Assembly: GCA_003008705.1 (NCBI GenBank) | Contig: PDUO01000005.1 | Span: 1,429,997 to 1,493,996, forward strand | Reading direction: 5' to 3' | Length of the DNA: 64,000 nucleotides | Source of the DNA: Pezicula radicicola | Taxonomy: Eukaryota; Ascomycota; Leotiomycetes; Helotiales; Dermateaceae | Shown: piece by piece, positions 33,753 to 45,157 of the stretch | Numbering within the stretch: position 1 is the stretch's first letter | Layout of the letters: each line of letters opens with the position of its first letter | Position numbers and translations under genes: made by a program | Notes under the pieces: generated by a model | Told to the model about the DNA's origin: nothing | Database searches by the model: none | What the model saw: the letters and a program-made list of their open reading frames with translations, nothing else

Positions 33753-34280
33753 ATGGCCTCTTCCAATGAGATGACCGAGTCCTCAATGACCATTCCCTCC
33801 GATTCGGAACAGTACTCGGCCAACGATGAACTCTCCTCCTCTCCACCGTCTTCCGAGAGCTCACCTGCGATGATTCTATATTCTCCACCTTCCATTTGGG
33901 GTCTGCTGCGTGGCGCTGCTATCAATATTCTATTACCGTTCGTCAATGGACTTATGTTGGGATTTGGAGAGCTGTTTGCCCATGAAGCTGCTTTTAGGTT
34001 GGGATGGGGGGGAACAAAGGTATGAAGCTTCTCTTTCTGTAGCTGGGGTCTGCTTCATCTGCTAGACTATGTCATTGGTCTTTGTTGAGCCTGCGGATGC
34101 TGTATTGGAGAGCTCGAGGGGCTAGATTCAACGGAGCAAGGGCTAATCATAGGGCACCCTCAGGTCTTCCCAAGCCGACGAAACGCAAGAAGCGTTGGGC
34201 CAGGCATTGAGGTTAGAGATAGCCCCACAGAACGGAGGAGAAGAGATGGACAGTTGGGCGATTTGACGAGTCTGGAGTGA
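33753..34280 (+). CDS. MIM1: mitochondrial outer-membrane import protein Mim1-like
   Basis: Exon 1 (33753-34019) and exon 2 (34164-34280), split by a 144-nt intron, give 127 residues. The N-terminus is Ser/Glu-rich and disordered (MASSNEMTESSMTIPSDSEQ). It is followed by the single membrane helix SIWGLLRGAAINILLPFVNGLMLGFGELFAHEAAFRLGWGGTKV, the signature of Mim1. Exon 2 adds VFPSRRNARSVGPGIEVRD and a charged tail. Mim1 forms a complex in the mitochondrial outer membrane that inserts multi-span and signal-anchored proteins and helps assemble the TOM complex. Without splicing the frame stops just after the donor, and the exon-2 sequence matches the family tail, which supports the intron. Next to OXA1 in the same orientation. 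Confidence 0.9.
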
Positions 34281-34765
34281 GAGGAACCAAGGTCCATACA
34301 ACATAAGAACGGCGTTTTGGGAGTTTTGAAGCATATATGCTTGCACGCTTGCTTGCTTGCTAAAGGGTAAAAGAGTACTCCATGTCGTGCTAGATCGAAT
34401 ATAGGGCCTGGCCAAATGTATATGTATGCATCGCTGCCGATCGCGAAAGACCTCGCAGGGCTCAGATGCAGGAGTTGGTGTTGCTTGTCAATAGAAGACA
34501 GCTGGGAAGACGATGTGTGGATGAAGATACTGAAATGAAAATTACAAACTCCACCACCATTGAAAACTGTTTTTATATCTGAAATGCCGGCTGCAAAAGC
34601 TCTCTATTAACCTCGCATTGATTTCGAATGACTAAAGCCAACTCGATTTAATTTATGAAGCATGCGCCTATCCTATGGAAGCATAATTTAATAATGCACG
34701 TGCACAATGTTCAACGTCCAAAAAGTTTCCCGAACGCGACACTTGAACACCACCAGCCAGACAAG
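34281..34765. other. intergenic, MIM1 to OXA1
   Basis: About 485 bases holding the MIM1 3' end and the OXA1 promoter; no further gene seen. A short TGCTTGC-type repeat lies near 34338-34358. Confidence 0.5.
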
Positions 34766-36323
34766 ATGTTGCCCAGCAGAGGTCTAAGGTGGTCAAGTCA
34801 GACTATAAGCACAGGTAGAAGGCGGATAGAGTTGCTATCTGCAAGACAGGTATAGCTTCTCTTGCCGCAAAACTGTACCAATTGCTTACATTTGCAGTTC
34901 TCTTCTTCACCTGTACAAAATGGCTCCATTAGACGGAATCCAGTCCTTTCCAAGACAGGCGCATCAATTTCGCGGGCGTATGCCAGGCCACAATTCTCCC
35001 AACCTTCTCTTTTAATACGCAATGGAGCTGCTATACGCTTCGCGTCCACAACTCCCATCACCACCACAGCTGCCGCATCCTCAACACCAGCAGCAACTCC
35101 CACCGAAGCCGTTGCAAGCACAAGCACCTCCTCTCTCCCCACTACGACCTTCGATGATGCTACCGACTTTACCACGAATAACCTTCTCTATGACATCCCC
35201 GAACACATTGGGTACCTGAAGTCCCTCGGTCTAGACTATGGCTGGGGTCCGACCTCCTTCGTAGAATGGACTCTCGAGCACGTACACGTTTTGGCCGGAA
35301 CCCCATGGTGGGCATCCATTGGATTGACAGCGCTTCTCATCCGAGTTGTCTTTTTCAAGCCTTACATGGATGCGACAGAGAATGCGGCGAAGCTTGCGAC
35401 GATTGCCCATATCACGAAGCCCATTACCACCCAAATCACAGGTGCCTCGAGGGATAAGGACACCGAAAAGGTGCTGAGATTGAGAAAAGAACTTTCGATG
35501 ATACACAAACGGGCTGGTATTAAGATGTGGAAGAGTATGGTGCCGCTCACAAACGTCTTCGTTGGATATGGATCGTTCAAGTTGATGAGGGGTATGGCCA
35601 ATCTACCAGTGCCTGGTTTTGAGGACGGTGGAATATTGTGGTTTCAAAATCTCTGTACTCCTGACCCGTTCCTCATTTTCCCACTCAGCACAGCTCTCAT
35701 GCTGCACGTCTTGATCAAGGTATGCCCCTCCGTAGTCTGCTCGCAGAGCATGTACTAACCAATTACTTTTCCAGCGCGGAGGAGAAACTGGTGTCCAAAC
35801 GGTAACACCTGGAGTCAAGAAACTGATGATGTACGGATTTCCCGCCCTAACAATCCTCTTCACCTCCTGGATGCCTGCAGCCCTCCAGCTCTCCTTCTTC
35901 GTCCAAGGACTCTTCGGTTATTTCCAAGCCATGCTCTTCCAATCACCCAAATTCCGCAGTTTCTTCAAAATGACGCCTCTCCCCAAACCACGAACCCCCG
36001 ATTCGGGAGACCTAGGATCGAAATTGAAACTAGCCCCAAACGTACCAAAAGCCGGCCCAGTTGTAGAAGCTAAGGATATGTCTGGACGATGGACGAATGT
36101 CGGTGGTGTAAAGCAAGTCATGGGTGCATATGAGGAAGCTCGAGGAGCTGTTGGTGAAGTCACCGGCCGAGGCAAAGATAGTCTGGAAGCAAGGAAGAAG
36201 AAGATGGAGAAGGACGAGGCGGCTAAATATGAAGAGAGCAGACAAAAGCAATTGGAAGCTGAGAGGCAACAGAGAATAGCGGAAACGAAGCGACAATGGC
36301 GTGCTAAGAAGAACTTGAGATGA
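34766..36323 (+). CDS. OXA1: mitochondrial inner-membrane insertase Oxa1
   Basis: Three exons (34766-34849, 34898-35719, 35775-36323; introns 48 and 55 nt) give 484 residues. The first exon encodes MLPSRGLRWSSQTISTGRRRIELLSARQ, a classic Arg/Ser mitochondrial targeting sequence. The YidC/Oxa1 core follows: PWWASIGLTALLIRVVFFKPYMDATENAAKLATI, a loop with TEKVLRLRKELSMIHKRAGIKMWKSM, GILWFQNLCTPDPFLIFPLSTALML and YGFPALTILFTSWMPAALQLSFFVQGLFGYFQAM. The tail is a basic coiled coil (SRQKQLEAERQQRIAETKRQWRAKK), which in Oxa1 binds mitochondrial ribosomes. It inserts mitochondrially made and some imported proteins into the inner membrane. An earlier donor at 34815 would break the frame, so the donor at 34850 was chosen. 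Confidence 0.94.
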
Positions 36324-37942
36324 GCGAATCCTTCGAGAGGTTCATTTCGCATTGTTTGTAAAAATAGAGGATTGCATGCATGCATGTATGTATGTGTTGT
36401 ACATGTATATGCTTTGTATGGAATTGTATTAGTGTATGTAGAATCATCATGGAGACAGAGACAGATAGGTAGCCAAGAAAATAAATCACTCATCACAGTA
36501 CAGAATACTTCATACCATTTCAGCAATTACTTCCAGAAATAAGAGGACTAGAAGAATTCAAGAGGGCACTGGGAAGAATCAGTAGTTTGGTGGCAGATGA
36601 GAAATCAAGTCTCAATTTTACAGAGATACATGTTAGCATCTCCTGGCCTATCGCCCTAGTTTTAAAGATTACTCTTTAGGTAGATATCCGTTGAATATGG
36701 TGAATATATGGGAATGATCATGTAATCGTCCCTCCAGTACAAGTAGGCACATTCCCACACATTGGTTCCACACACACATGTTGCTCCCAAATAGCCTTGC
36801 CATTCAACAATATCTATCTAACAGGTAATACTACAATATAATGATCTATCTTCATCTACGTCTCAACCCCTTAACATCTCAACCTCTTAGCTTCTTCACT
36901 TCTTAAACCCCCAACACATATCCCTACCTTACGCTATAAACCCATGCAGAAAACTACGAATACGGGGAAATCAAGGTTTAGGTCATATCACATGATATTC
37001 ATAGATTTACTTACTTATGGATTTACTTCTTTTGTGAAAGAGAGGATAGGAAGAGAAAGAGGATGTGAGTAAAGAGAGAGTTTAGTAGAAGGAATGCTAT
37101 ATTGATACCTACTGTATATAAATAGGATTGGGATTGGGATTGGGATTGCATCTAGTTCTGGATTGTAGGTAAAGGTAGAGTTTAAGTTGATAAGAAGACA
37201 AAAAAAAGAGTAGGAGAAAAGTGTCCGTTATTTTTCCTAGCATGAAAAATCCTAATGTGATCATTTGTTTTTGCTTCTCCTGGAGTTAAGGAGTATATAA
37301 AAGGAGAGTTGAGGAGCGCGATATACCTATACTCAATCACTACCTTCTTCATCACAAACCAAATTCGGGTTAGTAAGTCAACTATGCATAGAAGCTACTG
37401 GGAAATGAATCAATCGCAATCACTAGCAATCTTAGGTAAATCAAGTATATATACGAATAAGGTATCATTACCCTTTACCCAACGTTTGCTACACTAAAGC
37501 AAGCAACAGCTAAAGTAAGCTACCAAAGGAATACAATAACGGAGGCCAGAGCAAGATCCAATAGCCATCATTCCTTATCGAAATACATCCGAAGATCCAG
37601 CCCCTTCAGTATTGGTATTGGTAGTTGGGTAGGTTACCTCAATGATACATATATGTAATTGTTTGTGTATGCCGCTGACTGCTTCCTTCAACCATCAAGT
37701 CAAGCAAAAAGATTTCCCTCCCAAGTGTTGGTATAAAAACCACCACAGTTCATTTCTCCTCAAAAACAAATCAAATAAAACTCCTGCAAAAATGTTTTGC
37801 CCCTATGAAAAATCAACACAAATCAGAATGATGCAACCGTCCGTCCGTTGACCCTGTTCTTAAAAAAAAAACCGCTTCATTCGCCAGTTATCGCCAAAGC
37901 ATGCATGCAAAACTCGAAAAATTCGAAAACTGGGTATCGGAT
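36324..37942. other. intergenic with simple repeats and an orphan TATA box
   Basis: About 1.6 kb without a supported protein gene. It has a TGCA/TGTA run near 36370-36400, a GGGATT hexamer repeat (about four units) near 37124-37149, and a good TATA box at 37294 followed by a CT/CA-rich leader (separate entry). The 3' part is the end region of the DUF1996 gene. Confidence 0.5.
37294..37303 (+). promoter_or_regulatory. orphan core promoter (TATATAAAAG)
   Basis: A textbook TATA box followed 25-60 bases later by a CA/CT-rich stretch typical of fungal transcription starts and leaders (ACTCAATCACTACC, TTCATCACAAACC). The next ATG at 37384 opens only a short frame (MHRSYWEMNQSQSLAIL), then a possible GTAAAT donor. 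It could drive a small spliced gene or a non-coding RNA. Confidence 0.35.
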
Positions 37943-39733
37943 TTATGCGTGACGGCCGAGGTGCTTGTGCAAATGTCGGTTACGTAGCTTTTCGGACCGC
38001 TTGACGTATGCGGTTGCAGTGGAGGTGGTCTGCTCGGTAACTGTTACAGTCTCCTCAACCCAGAGGACCTCAAGGACTTCACGGCCAGAGGTGCTGTATG
38101 ATGTGCTGAAGAAAGTCTCAACATCAGCAGCGGCTTCAATAGAAGGAGCTGAGGTTGTGGCCGGAGCAGCACTCGAGGTCGATGCGGTTGTTGGGAGGTC
38201 GAGGGAAACAGATGTGGAAGCTGACGAAGCGCCGGCCTTGAAGATTCCACCTGGTACAAAGGTGGCCGTTGAGGCAATGGACGATCCGCTGGAGAAGGTC
38301 AAAGTTGGGACAACTGCGCTTCCGACAGATGAGACAGCAGTTCCGACAGCGGCGACAGCCTCATTAGCTGGTTCTGGGCCGTAGGCAATGACTGGGTTAC
38401 CGGGGAGAGTGGCAATAGGACCTTCGACGTCCTCCGAGGCGATGTCGCTTGACAGAGTGACGGTGCAGTCCGAGCCATCTTGGATGGTGAATAGGGAGCA
38501 GTCTTCAATCTCTCCGGATGCGTTGGTGCAAGTATCGACAGCGTTCTGAAGGAATGACTCCTCCCAACCCATGATAAAATCGCCGTGGTAACCGTAACCA
38601 GTGGGATCGCCGTTAGAAACAACAAATTGACCATCAGTTCCAACAAAGGCGGCAGTATTCCAGATAGTCTCGTAGAACAAAGATACCAAGCGGATGGGGA
38701 AACCCTCAGGGCAGTCACCAGTCATGACCTCAGAAGGAAAGGCGACATGATCCTTGTGGTTTGTGGAGTCAAGGTTCTTTCCATCCCAGCAAGATGGGAA
38801 CATGAGTTCGAATCGGACACCGTCGGTGCAGTTGGCGTCGAGGTATGCCTTGTCGGGGAGGAAATGACGGTAAAGTGATCCTTCAGCGGTACCAGCATAG
38901 TTGAGGCAGTTGAATCCAAGAGCCTTCTGGGCGAGAGCATCTTGAGTAGACTCGGCAGCGGTCCAGTCGGATTTTGGGTTATCAGGGACGGGTCCAGCAG
39001 TGAAGTTACGGCGGTTGGTGTCGCCGGAGATCATGCGGAATCCTTCTGGGAAGGCAGACAGGGAGGTGTTTCCCGAGTTAGGGTACAGTAGGTAGTAGCT
39101 GAACAGTCGCTGTTAGTTCATATCCCAGCATACCAAAATGTAGTGCGGCAGAAATATCAATCCAAGACTACTGAATTCCTGGGTTGATTGCCAATGATCG
39201 TTGATGCTGTTCTCGTAGCTCCACGTGATGAAATTGCAGCAATCTCGAAGAAACGGCCAAAGAGAGTAGACTTACGCTAACATGCCGCCCACCTGTTCAA
39301 CGATCTGGAACTTGCCAGTTGCGGAATCCTGGAAGTACAGAGCCGGAGTCCAATACGCTGACTTGTCCTGGGAGACCTCGCAACTGGTACAGTCACCGGC
39401 CATGAGGTCATCATAGGTTGCGGTTTCAGAGAAACCTAAGAATCCCATCGTCAGCGGAGCTTCCTCGCAATCAAGGGGGATGCCATGGGTGGGGTCAACG
39501 CTCTGATGAGTGCAGAGTGATGGTTGCCCATGTCAGATGGAGGCTAGGGAAGGCATACCAGAGGAGCCATGAATGGCGTGGGAATGGTCCGAGGCAGTTC
39601 CAAAGTTGATCAAGGGATCGATACGGGCCAATCCAGAACGGTATCTACATGGCATGCGCCAAAAAGCAGAGACTGAACTGGCAGCAGCGAGGATGCATGC
39701 TCCCTTTAACGCGGTAGACTGGGTGAACTTCAT
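37943..39733 (-). CDS. secreted DUF1996 protein
   Basis: Three exons (39733-39559, 39435-39276, 39098-37943; introns 123 and 177 nt) give 496 residues. A signal peptide (MKFTQSTALKGACILAAASSVSA) precedes the DUF1996 domain: FWRMPCRYRSGLARIDPLINFGTASDHSHAIHGSSG, then GFSETATYDDLMAGDCTSCEVSQDKSAYWTPALYF, VRFELMFPSCWDGKNLDSTNHKDHVAFP and SLFYETIWNTAAFVGTDGQFVVSNGDPTGYGYHGDFIMGWE. Conserved Cys, His and Trp residues are all there. The C-terminal third is a Ser/Thr/Ala-rich linker, likely O-glycosylated, ending in a basic/His tail (HLHKHLGRHA). DUF1996 proteins are extracellular or wall-associated; no enzymatic activity is established to my knowledge. The long second intron could hide a mini-exon. 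Confidence 0.88.
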
Positions 39734-42192
39734 TTTGATGATTGAAGCTAGATAGTAGACTTAGAATTAGTGACAAGACCGAGTTGATTTGATGAAGGAA
39801 TGGGGATAGATCGGCAAGGTAGTAGTGAAAGAGTGCGGGGTAGGTGGTGGTGTGGTGTTGACGATGAAGTTGTCTCGCGAAGATATATATTTCCCCAACT
39901 TCGCAGCCTCGTGGTGATATATACGCCTCGCGCACTCAGACAATTCCTGAGGCGACAATTGAAATGTATTCACCTGATTGCTCACACGTCTCTCTTTTCA
40001 ATCTTCAAATCCCTGGTCGCTTTCAGATCCGGAATAACAATATTGCTTTTTGGATGTCGTCCTTCAACCCAAGCCCAACTTCAGCCAGATATCAATGCAC
40101 TAAGTCCTCGTCCACTTTCCAAACTCGTTCTTTCCTCTCTTCAATTCCTTTTCGTTTCTTCTTCTTTTTTTTTTCTTCTCTTTAAGATTATTTCCCTTCT
40201 TACACTCGTAAATGTTGCGCGCCTAGTAGTGTTGTTCGATAATTGTCCTTCAAGATTCTGGTCTTGCTTGTCCAAAGCGAGTGAGTTGGAAGACGATCAG
40301 GTTGAATATGCGCAAAAGAATGAGAACGCTCGTGTCCGAGGCACAAGATGGCAAAAGAGTGTAGAGGAGGCAGGTAGTCTTCTGGATCCTAACAGCAAAG
40401 GAGTGTGAGGCAACGCAACAACGACTGAGGGAACGGTGAGGTTGGTGAAAGGAACGAAAGGTCGGGGAAAAGAGAGAGGGGATCGTGAGTTTGTAAAGGG
40501 AGAGATGAGAGGTGGAGAGGCGCAAACCGACAAGTGGGGTCCTCTCAATGTCGGCGGGTACGCTGGTACCTGCCAAGGATTTGCAGTGAGCCTGCAGTGA
40601 ACGTCCACTGACATCTTGGCCATGAGATGGAATGGCGCAGATTGGAAAGGGGGGAAAGGGTCATGGCATAGACTGGGCATAGAGGACCATGATGCTTGTT
40701 CCTGGTGCGATCTTATCCTTGTGAGACGTGGATCGCCGTTGTGGATGCATGGAGAAGAGAGGCGAGAGTACAGTACGGAGGGAGAGAGATACAGGAGGCA
40801 AAGTGCCCAAGTGGTTGGATGTGCATGCAGAGGAACGAACAATCAAGGGGGCAGGAGAGAACGAGGTCCTTGTCTCAGATCCAACAACCAACTCTGTCTC
40901 CCTCTCTCTCTCTCTGTCCGTCTTTGTCCCGGTCGCAAACTCTCTTTACGCTCAGATTTCCCAGATTCCCAGCAAGCCAGCTAATTATGGTAGTACAACC
41001 AAGCTACACAAAATTGAAGCTATTTCTCGCTCTGTAAGCGCCGGTGTCGTCTCATCTTGTCCAGCTCTCTCCTATGGGTGTTTGTCGTCTCCAGTGATTC
41101 AATGTTGGGCGGTGGCTCGGGTCGATACATGAAACATTCTACTGACGTTGCCACCAGCGAATCACCAGCAAGCGCCGACGCCTATCCCTGTCTCCCAGGC
41201 TCGCCAGGCCCTGCGGCTGTCTGCATACGGTTAGGGCTGAACATCATGAGTGCCGGCCCTTCTTACTTCCACCGTTTTGTCTTGTCGATTGCTGTTGGAA
41301 GTGTTTGTGTGGTCGCACGCACAGTCAAGAAGAAGTCAAAAGTTAAGTCTATTTTGTTTGTTTCGTGGGTAAGTAGTTCAGATGAACATCTGAACTATGA
41401 GTTGGGATGGAGAAAGAGAAGGTTCCTGCATTCTTAGCCCAGACCCAGCTGCCCGGGCCAAGTATCCGGGCAACGGAGAACAACTCACCGGCCACGAGGC
41501 CACGACACAGGAGGCAGGAACAACGCAACTGGTTTCCTCCCGAGTCACCGCAATTCCCCTCGAACAGAACACTATCCCTTCCTCCTTTTCTTTTCTCAGC
41601 GACGAGTCGCCTATGGTACGGCAATCATATTGAGCATATCGCATTTCACAGCGAGGCGCAGCTAAAAGCTAGATCCAGCAAGTGTTCTGAGCCACTCTAA
41701 CCAATTGTGACCATCTGCACGAATTTTGTGTAAGAGGCTGGCACCAGCTGGCACAGAAGAACAGAACATCAAACCGCCACCGTTTGAAACCTGTACAGCT
41801 TTGATACACAAAAGCCAGAGATCTCCCTTCACAGCGATTTGCGACTCCAAACCACTAAATTAGCATTACCCCAAGGTCATCTTCTAGAATATTTAGAAGG
41901 GTATGTAATGTTGATACAGGTGCGATAAATATGACCAGTGCTTTTTTCTGTAGTAGGAAAGGGGGCTGGCGGGTATGGCGGGAGATGTGCGCTACCGTAC
42001 GAACCATCACCGTCATCACGGAGATTTTGATGAGATCTACTCTATTCTACTTTACGTAATTGTCGTATTTAAGAGTTAATTATTATAGTGGACTCTTAAT
42101 ATGCGATAATACGTTAGTTCTGTACCATCTCAATTAATCGTATTAATCCTTTTTTTGATTTGGGCGTACGAAAGTAATTAGGATAGACAGAT
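39734..42192. other. intergenic, 5' region of the DUF1996 gene, no supported gene
   Basis: About 2.5 kb less AT-rich than the deserts. Overlapping open frames exist on both strands (40297-40842, 40616-41132, 41057-41437) but they are low in complexity and have no family content or signal peptides. It contains a poly-T/CT tract near 40160-40185 and a CT-dinucleotide tract near 40893-40920, typical of long fungal promoters or leaders. Confidence 0.45.
39883..39890 (-). promoter_or_regulatory. possible TATA box of the DUF1996 gene
   Basis: An alternating ATATATA run about 150 bases upstream of the ATG at 39733. Distance is acceptable; the sequence is only TATA-like. Confidence 0.3.
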
Positions 42193-42292
42193 CTATGACG
42201 TGGATGTGAGATAGTTCAATTTCGTTTCTGCTTGTTCAAGCTTGTCGCTTGTTTCGATTTGAAGATCTGCACGCATCACGTGTGTGATGCAT

Positions 42293-42591
42293 GTTTTATC
42301 TCCAGATTCCACCTGCGCATCCTGGTGCAATATTGGTGCTGTCTCCAGTTTACGTATGTTTGCTTCTTGACAAGCTTTTTCTTGTTTGCGTCTGTTAGTT
42401 ACCGGCAGTCTGATCTTCGATACGACATCGAGATCAAGGGTTGAGTTGAGAGCTTGAGTGGGATGTGCTGGTTTATCTCCAGATTTCATTGTCTCCAGTT
42501 TATGATGTTTGCTTCTTGACAATATTTTTCTTTGTTTGCTCTGATCTTCGATGTGGGATCGAGGAGATCGTAGGATCAAGAGCTTGAACAG
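42293..42591. repeat. imperfect tandem duplication inside an open frame
   Basis: Unit A (42293-42469) and unit B (42470-about 42591) share TTTATCTCCAGATT, GTCTCCAGTTTA, ATGTTTGCTTCTTGACAA, CTGATCTTCGAT and AAGAGCTTGA-type ends in the same order; B lacks about 40-50 bases present in A. A minus-strand frame of 155 residues (42660-42193) stays open through both, with repeated KLET and SGDK segments. It may be a small unknown gene or a relic. Confidence 0.7.
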
Positions 42592-42660
42592 AAAGTACTG
42601 CTTTTGGTATGCTAATTTTCTTTTGTCAATTGCTAAGGAGCACGGCTCGTAGATTTTCAA

Positions 42661-45157
42661 TATGTCTGCTTCAGCTCACTGCTTTTGTGGCCACTGTATG
42701 ACTTACCTATTCCACTAAAGTAACAGAAGATTTTTCTCGCCCTATTTTAGTATAGCCAAAGAACACAGGAGTCCTTCCTGCAGAAGTTTTCATCTCTACT
42801 AAACCTATCATTTTTGTAACTTTACAATTTACTACATCAAAAACACTCCCCCTAAAAAGCCAACCACTCATCCTTAACACACAATTTCAAAATATCTTTC
42901 CAAGTTGACTTAGTGATGTGATACCATTCAACGCTTGCCACTAAACTTGAAAGTCGATGACAATAATAACGACTATGACTGCTCTTAGGTGTGTTGCAGC
43001 ACAAGCAGTAGCACTAGCTCGATCTCAAAAGAGAACCCTGCGCCAAGGAAAGACAATAAACACAATAGATCAATCAGTTTAACTACAAGGAAGAATCTGG
43101 ATTTTTCTGCTTTTTGGATGTGACAAGCCTGAAGTGTATAACAACACTAAACCCTATAACAACTAACGATTATACTCGCCACCGAAATGATAGAATTTCT
43201 GAGTATACGATCTGTAGACAGAGGAAATGACTTGACATAAAGAAAGAAAGAAGTGTGGTGGATTGTTCTTTAACTTCCTTTTATAGTAGCCAACATCCTC
43301 TCTGCATAATTTCATCTATCTTAGTGGCTTTACTTCTCGTGTCCCTCTGTATTTTACATAGAGGTTAATATGTAGAGAAGTTTTGGTTATTATAGATTTT
43401 TTTATAGGCGGGCTTTTGCATTTTTACATAGTAGCAGAGAACACAGTCTCACATAAGTTCGTCGATCTTATTGCCTGCAAGTCCCCCTATATCAAACTTG
43501 GAGGTTAATATATAGAGAGGTTTTGTTCATTACTTCTGTTTCTCTTATAGGTGGGTTTTGTATTCTCATATAGTAGATAAAATTCTCTTGTATGATTTCA
43601 TTGATCTTGTTGCCTGTACATTCGTTTATATTATACTTAGAAGCTAAACTTAGGTTTTGTTCATCTCTGTTGTTGTTTTTTACAAGTGTGTTTTGTATTG
43701 CAGCACTCTGTCACTTATCTACCTATCTGAAATTTTCACAAAGCCAAAATGATTCTGTCCACTTAGATCTAGGTGGTATTTATAGTATAGTACTTATACA
43801 GAATGCATTAGATAGTCATATACGAAGTGGTGTTTTCCTTTAGGGGAGCTATAATAAGCTGACCTATATCATTGTTTCAATCTCTTCGCTTTTTCCTTAG
43901 GAGTTTAGATTGTATGACATTAATTCTGGCGTCTTTTTAACTTAGAATTAATCCTTGTATAGCAGATGGAGCTGGATGGGCATGGCGGCGACTACTTGAT
44001 TTCGAGTAAGCTTCCCAAGTTGCAGCCAAGGACCCTTATGTTCCGCTCACTAGCCGAGCAGGACTCTTTGATGGGGCCGGCCCTGGAGGATGTCCAGCAA
44101 TACGTCTCAGCTCGAATCGCCTCTTTGAAAGAAAGTTCGACCCAGAATTATTATTAAAAGTCTCGAGTACAATCATTACTTGCTATATTGTACCTGTTGT
44201 TACTTCATAATTGTTGTCATATGAATTTGTAGTTTTCAAACTACCAAAATCAAGATTTCACCGCGTACAGTGGGTTCTCTCAGTGAAAGGTTTCCAATGC
44301 ACTCTTTAGGTAATATCCTCTTCTCCTAAAGGTTCAAGTAGTATGTATTATTCCCTCTCTCTGACGTACACTCCCTATATCCTCCTCTGTCTTATTGACC
44401 TAACTTTGATCGACTGCTTTCTTCTTTCGCAAACTATTCACTTAAGTCAGCCAACGTTACTAACAATACTAATAATACGATATAGGCTATTATAGGTTTC
44501 TTGGCTAATTAGAACCCCTTAGAAAGGCTATTATAAACTAGGTAAATCTTACTAATCAATATCACGATATAGGAAGTCCAATATCATATCATATTACTAT
44601 AATATAGGAAGTCTAATATTATATTACTAATATAGTATTACCAATATCACGATCGATATAATATATTGTCATATTGTTACCAACACTAAAGTCAGCGTAT
44701 TGTTTAACATTGGCTAATCCGAAGTGATGTTCTTAGTGTAGGTAATAATTCTATATTATCTGTTGCTACTTATATTTGTATTTTTTAAACAAGTACATCA
44801 TTATTACTCATAATTCCTATTATATCCACTTGTTGCTTTTCAAAGAATCTAGAGGTCAATATATAAGGAATTAAGGAATAAATATTGTGTGATCTGTCCT
44901 CACAGCTTGTTGATGCCTGTAGCATATCTTGAACACTAAGGAGTTTCTCCGAATGATTTCTTACTCCATAGCCTCTGCCTAAACCGCATGATAGATAGTT
45001 CTTTTTACAAGTTTTTAGTCTTCAGTATTTCTATAGAAGTTCAAGTCTAATGGTGCAAGAATCAGTTAATCGCCAGTCTGATTCGACCACTACTTCACCG
45101 TCAGTAAGATCACCAACTAAGCTTTCTCTATTACTATAGTAAGCGCCATCTCAATAC
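42661..45157. other. AT-rich region with minisatellite, no supported gene
   Basis: About 2.5 kb. It holds the repeat array at 43311-43715, an open frame at 43966-44157 of higher GC (63 residues, MELDGHGGDYLISSKLPK...) without recognisable family, and a very AT-rich patch at about 44450-44700 with repeated ATATAGGAAGTCYAATAT and AATATCACGAT. The frame at 43966 may be an undecayed piece of a former gene. Confidence 0.5.
43311..43715. repeat. minisatellite, three ~140-bp units
   Basis: Units start at 43311, 43458 and 43597. Each begins TTCRTYKATCTT(A/G) and has in order a TCCCYCTRTAT-like segment, AGAGGTTTTG(T/G)T, TATAGGYGGGYTTTTG and a YATAGTAG-like end. A partial fourth unit end precedes the array (TTATAGTAGCCAACATCC). 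Units differ from each other by perhaps a quarter of positions, so the array is old. Confidence 0.75.

Noticed and set aside
36370..36400. TGCA/TGTA alternating run as a Z-DNA or regulatory element
   Set aside because: Simple microsatellite near a gene 3' end; nothing specific.
37124..37149. GGGATT hexamer repeat as interstitial telomere
   Set aside because: Fungal telomere unit is TTAGGG; the order of bases differs (GGATTG), so it is only a short simple repeat.
40297..41437. Several long overlapping frames on both strands
   Set aside because: Low complexity, no start context, frames on opposite strands mirror each other; better explained as long promoter or leader sequence.
44450..44700. 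Centromere core
   Set aside because: Very AT-rich with short repeats, but only about 250 bases and flanked by ordinary genes within 0.5-10 kb; no evidence for a centromere.
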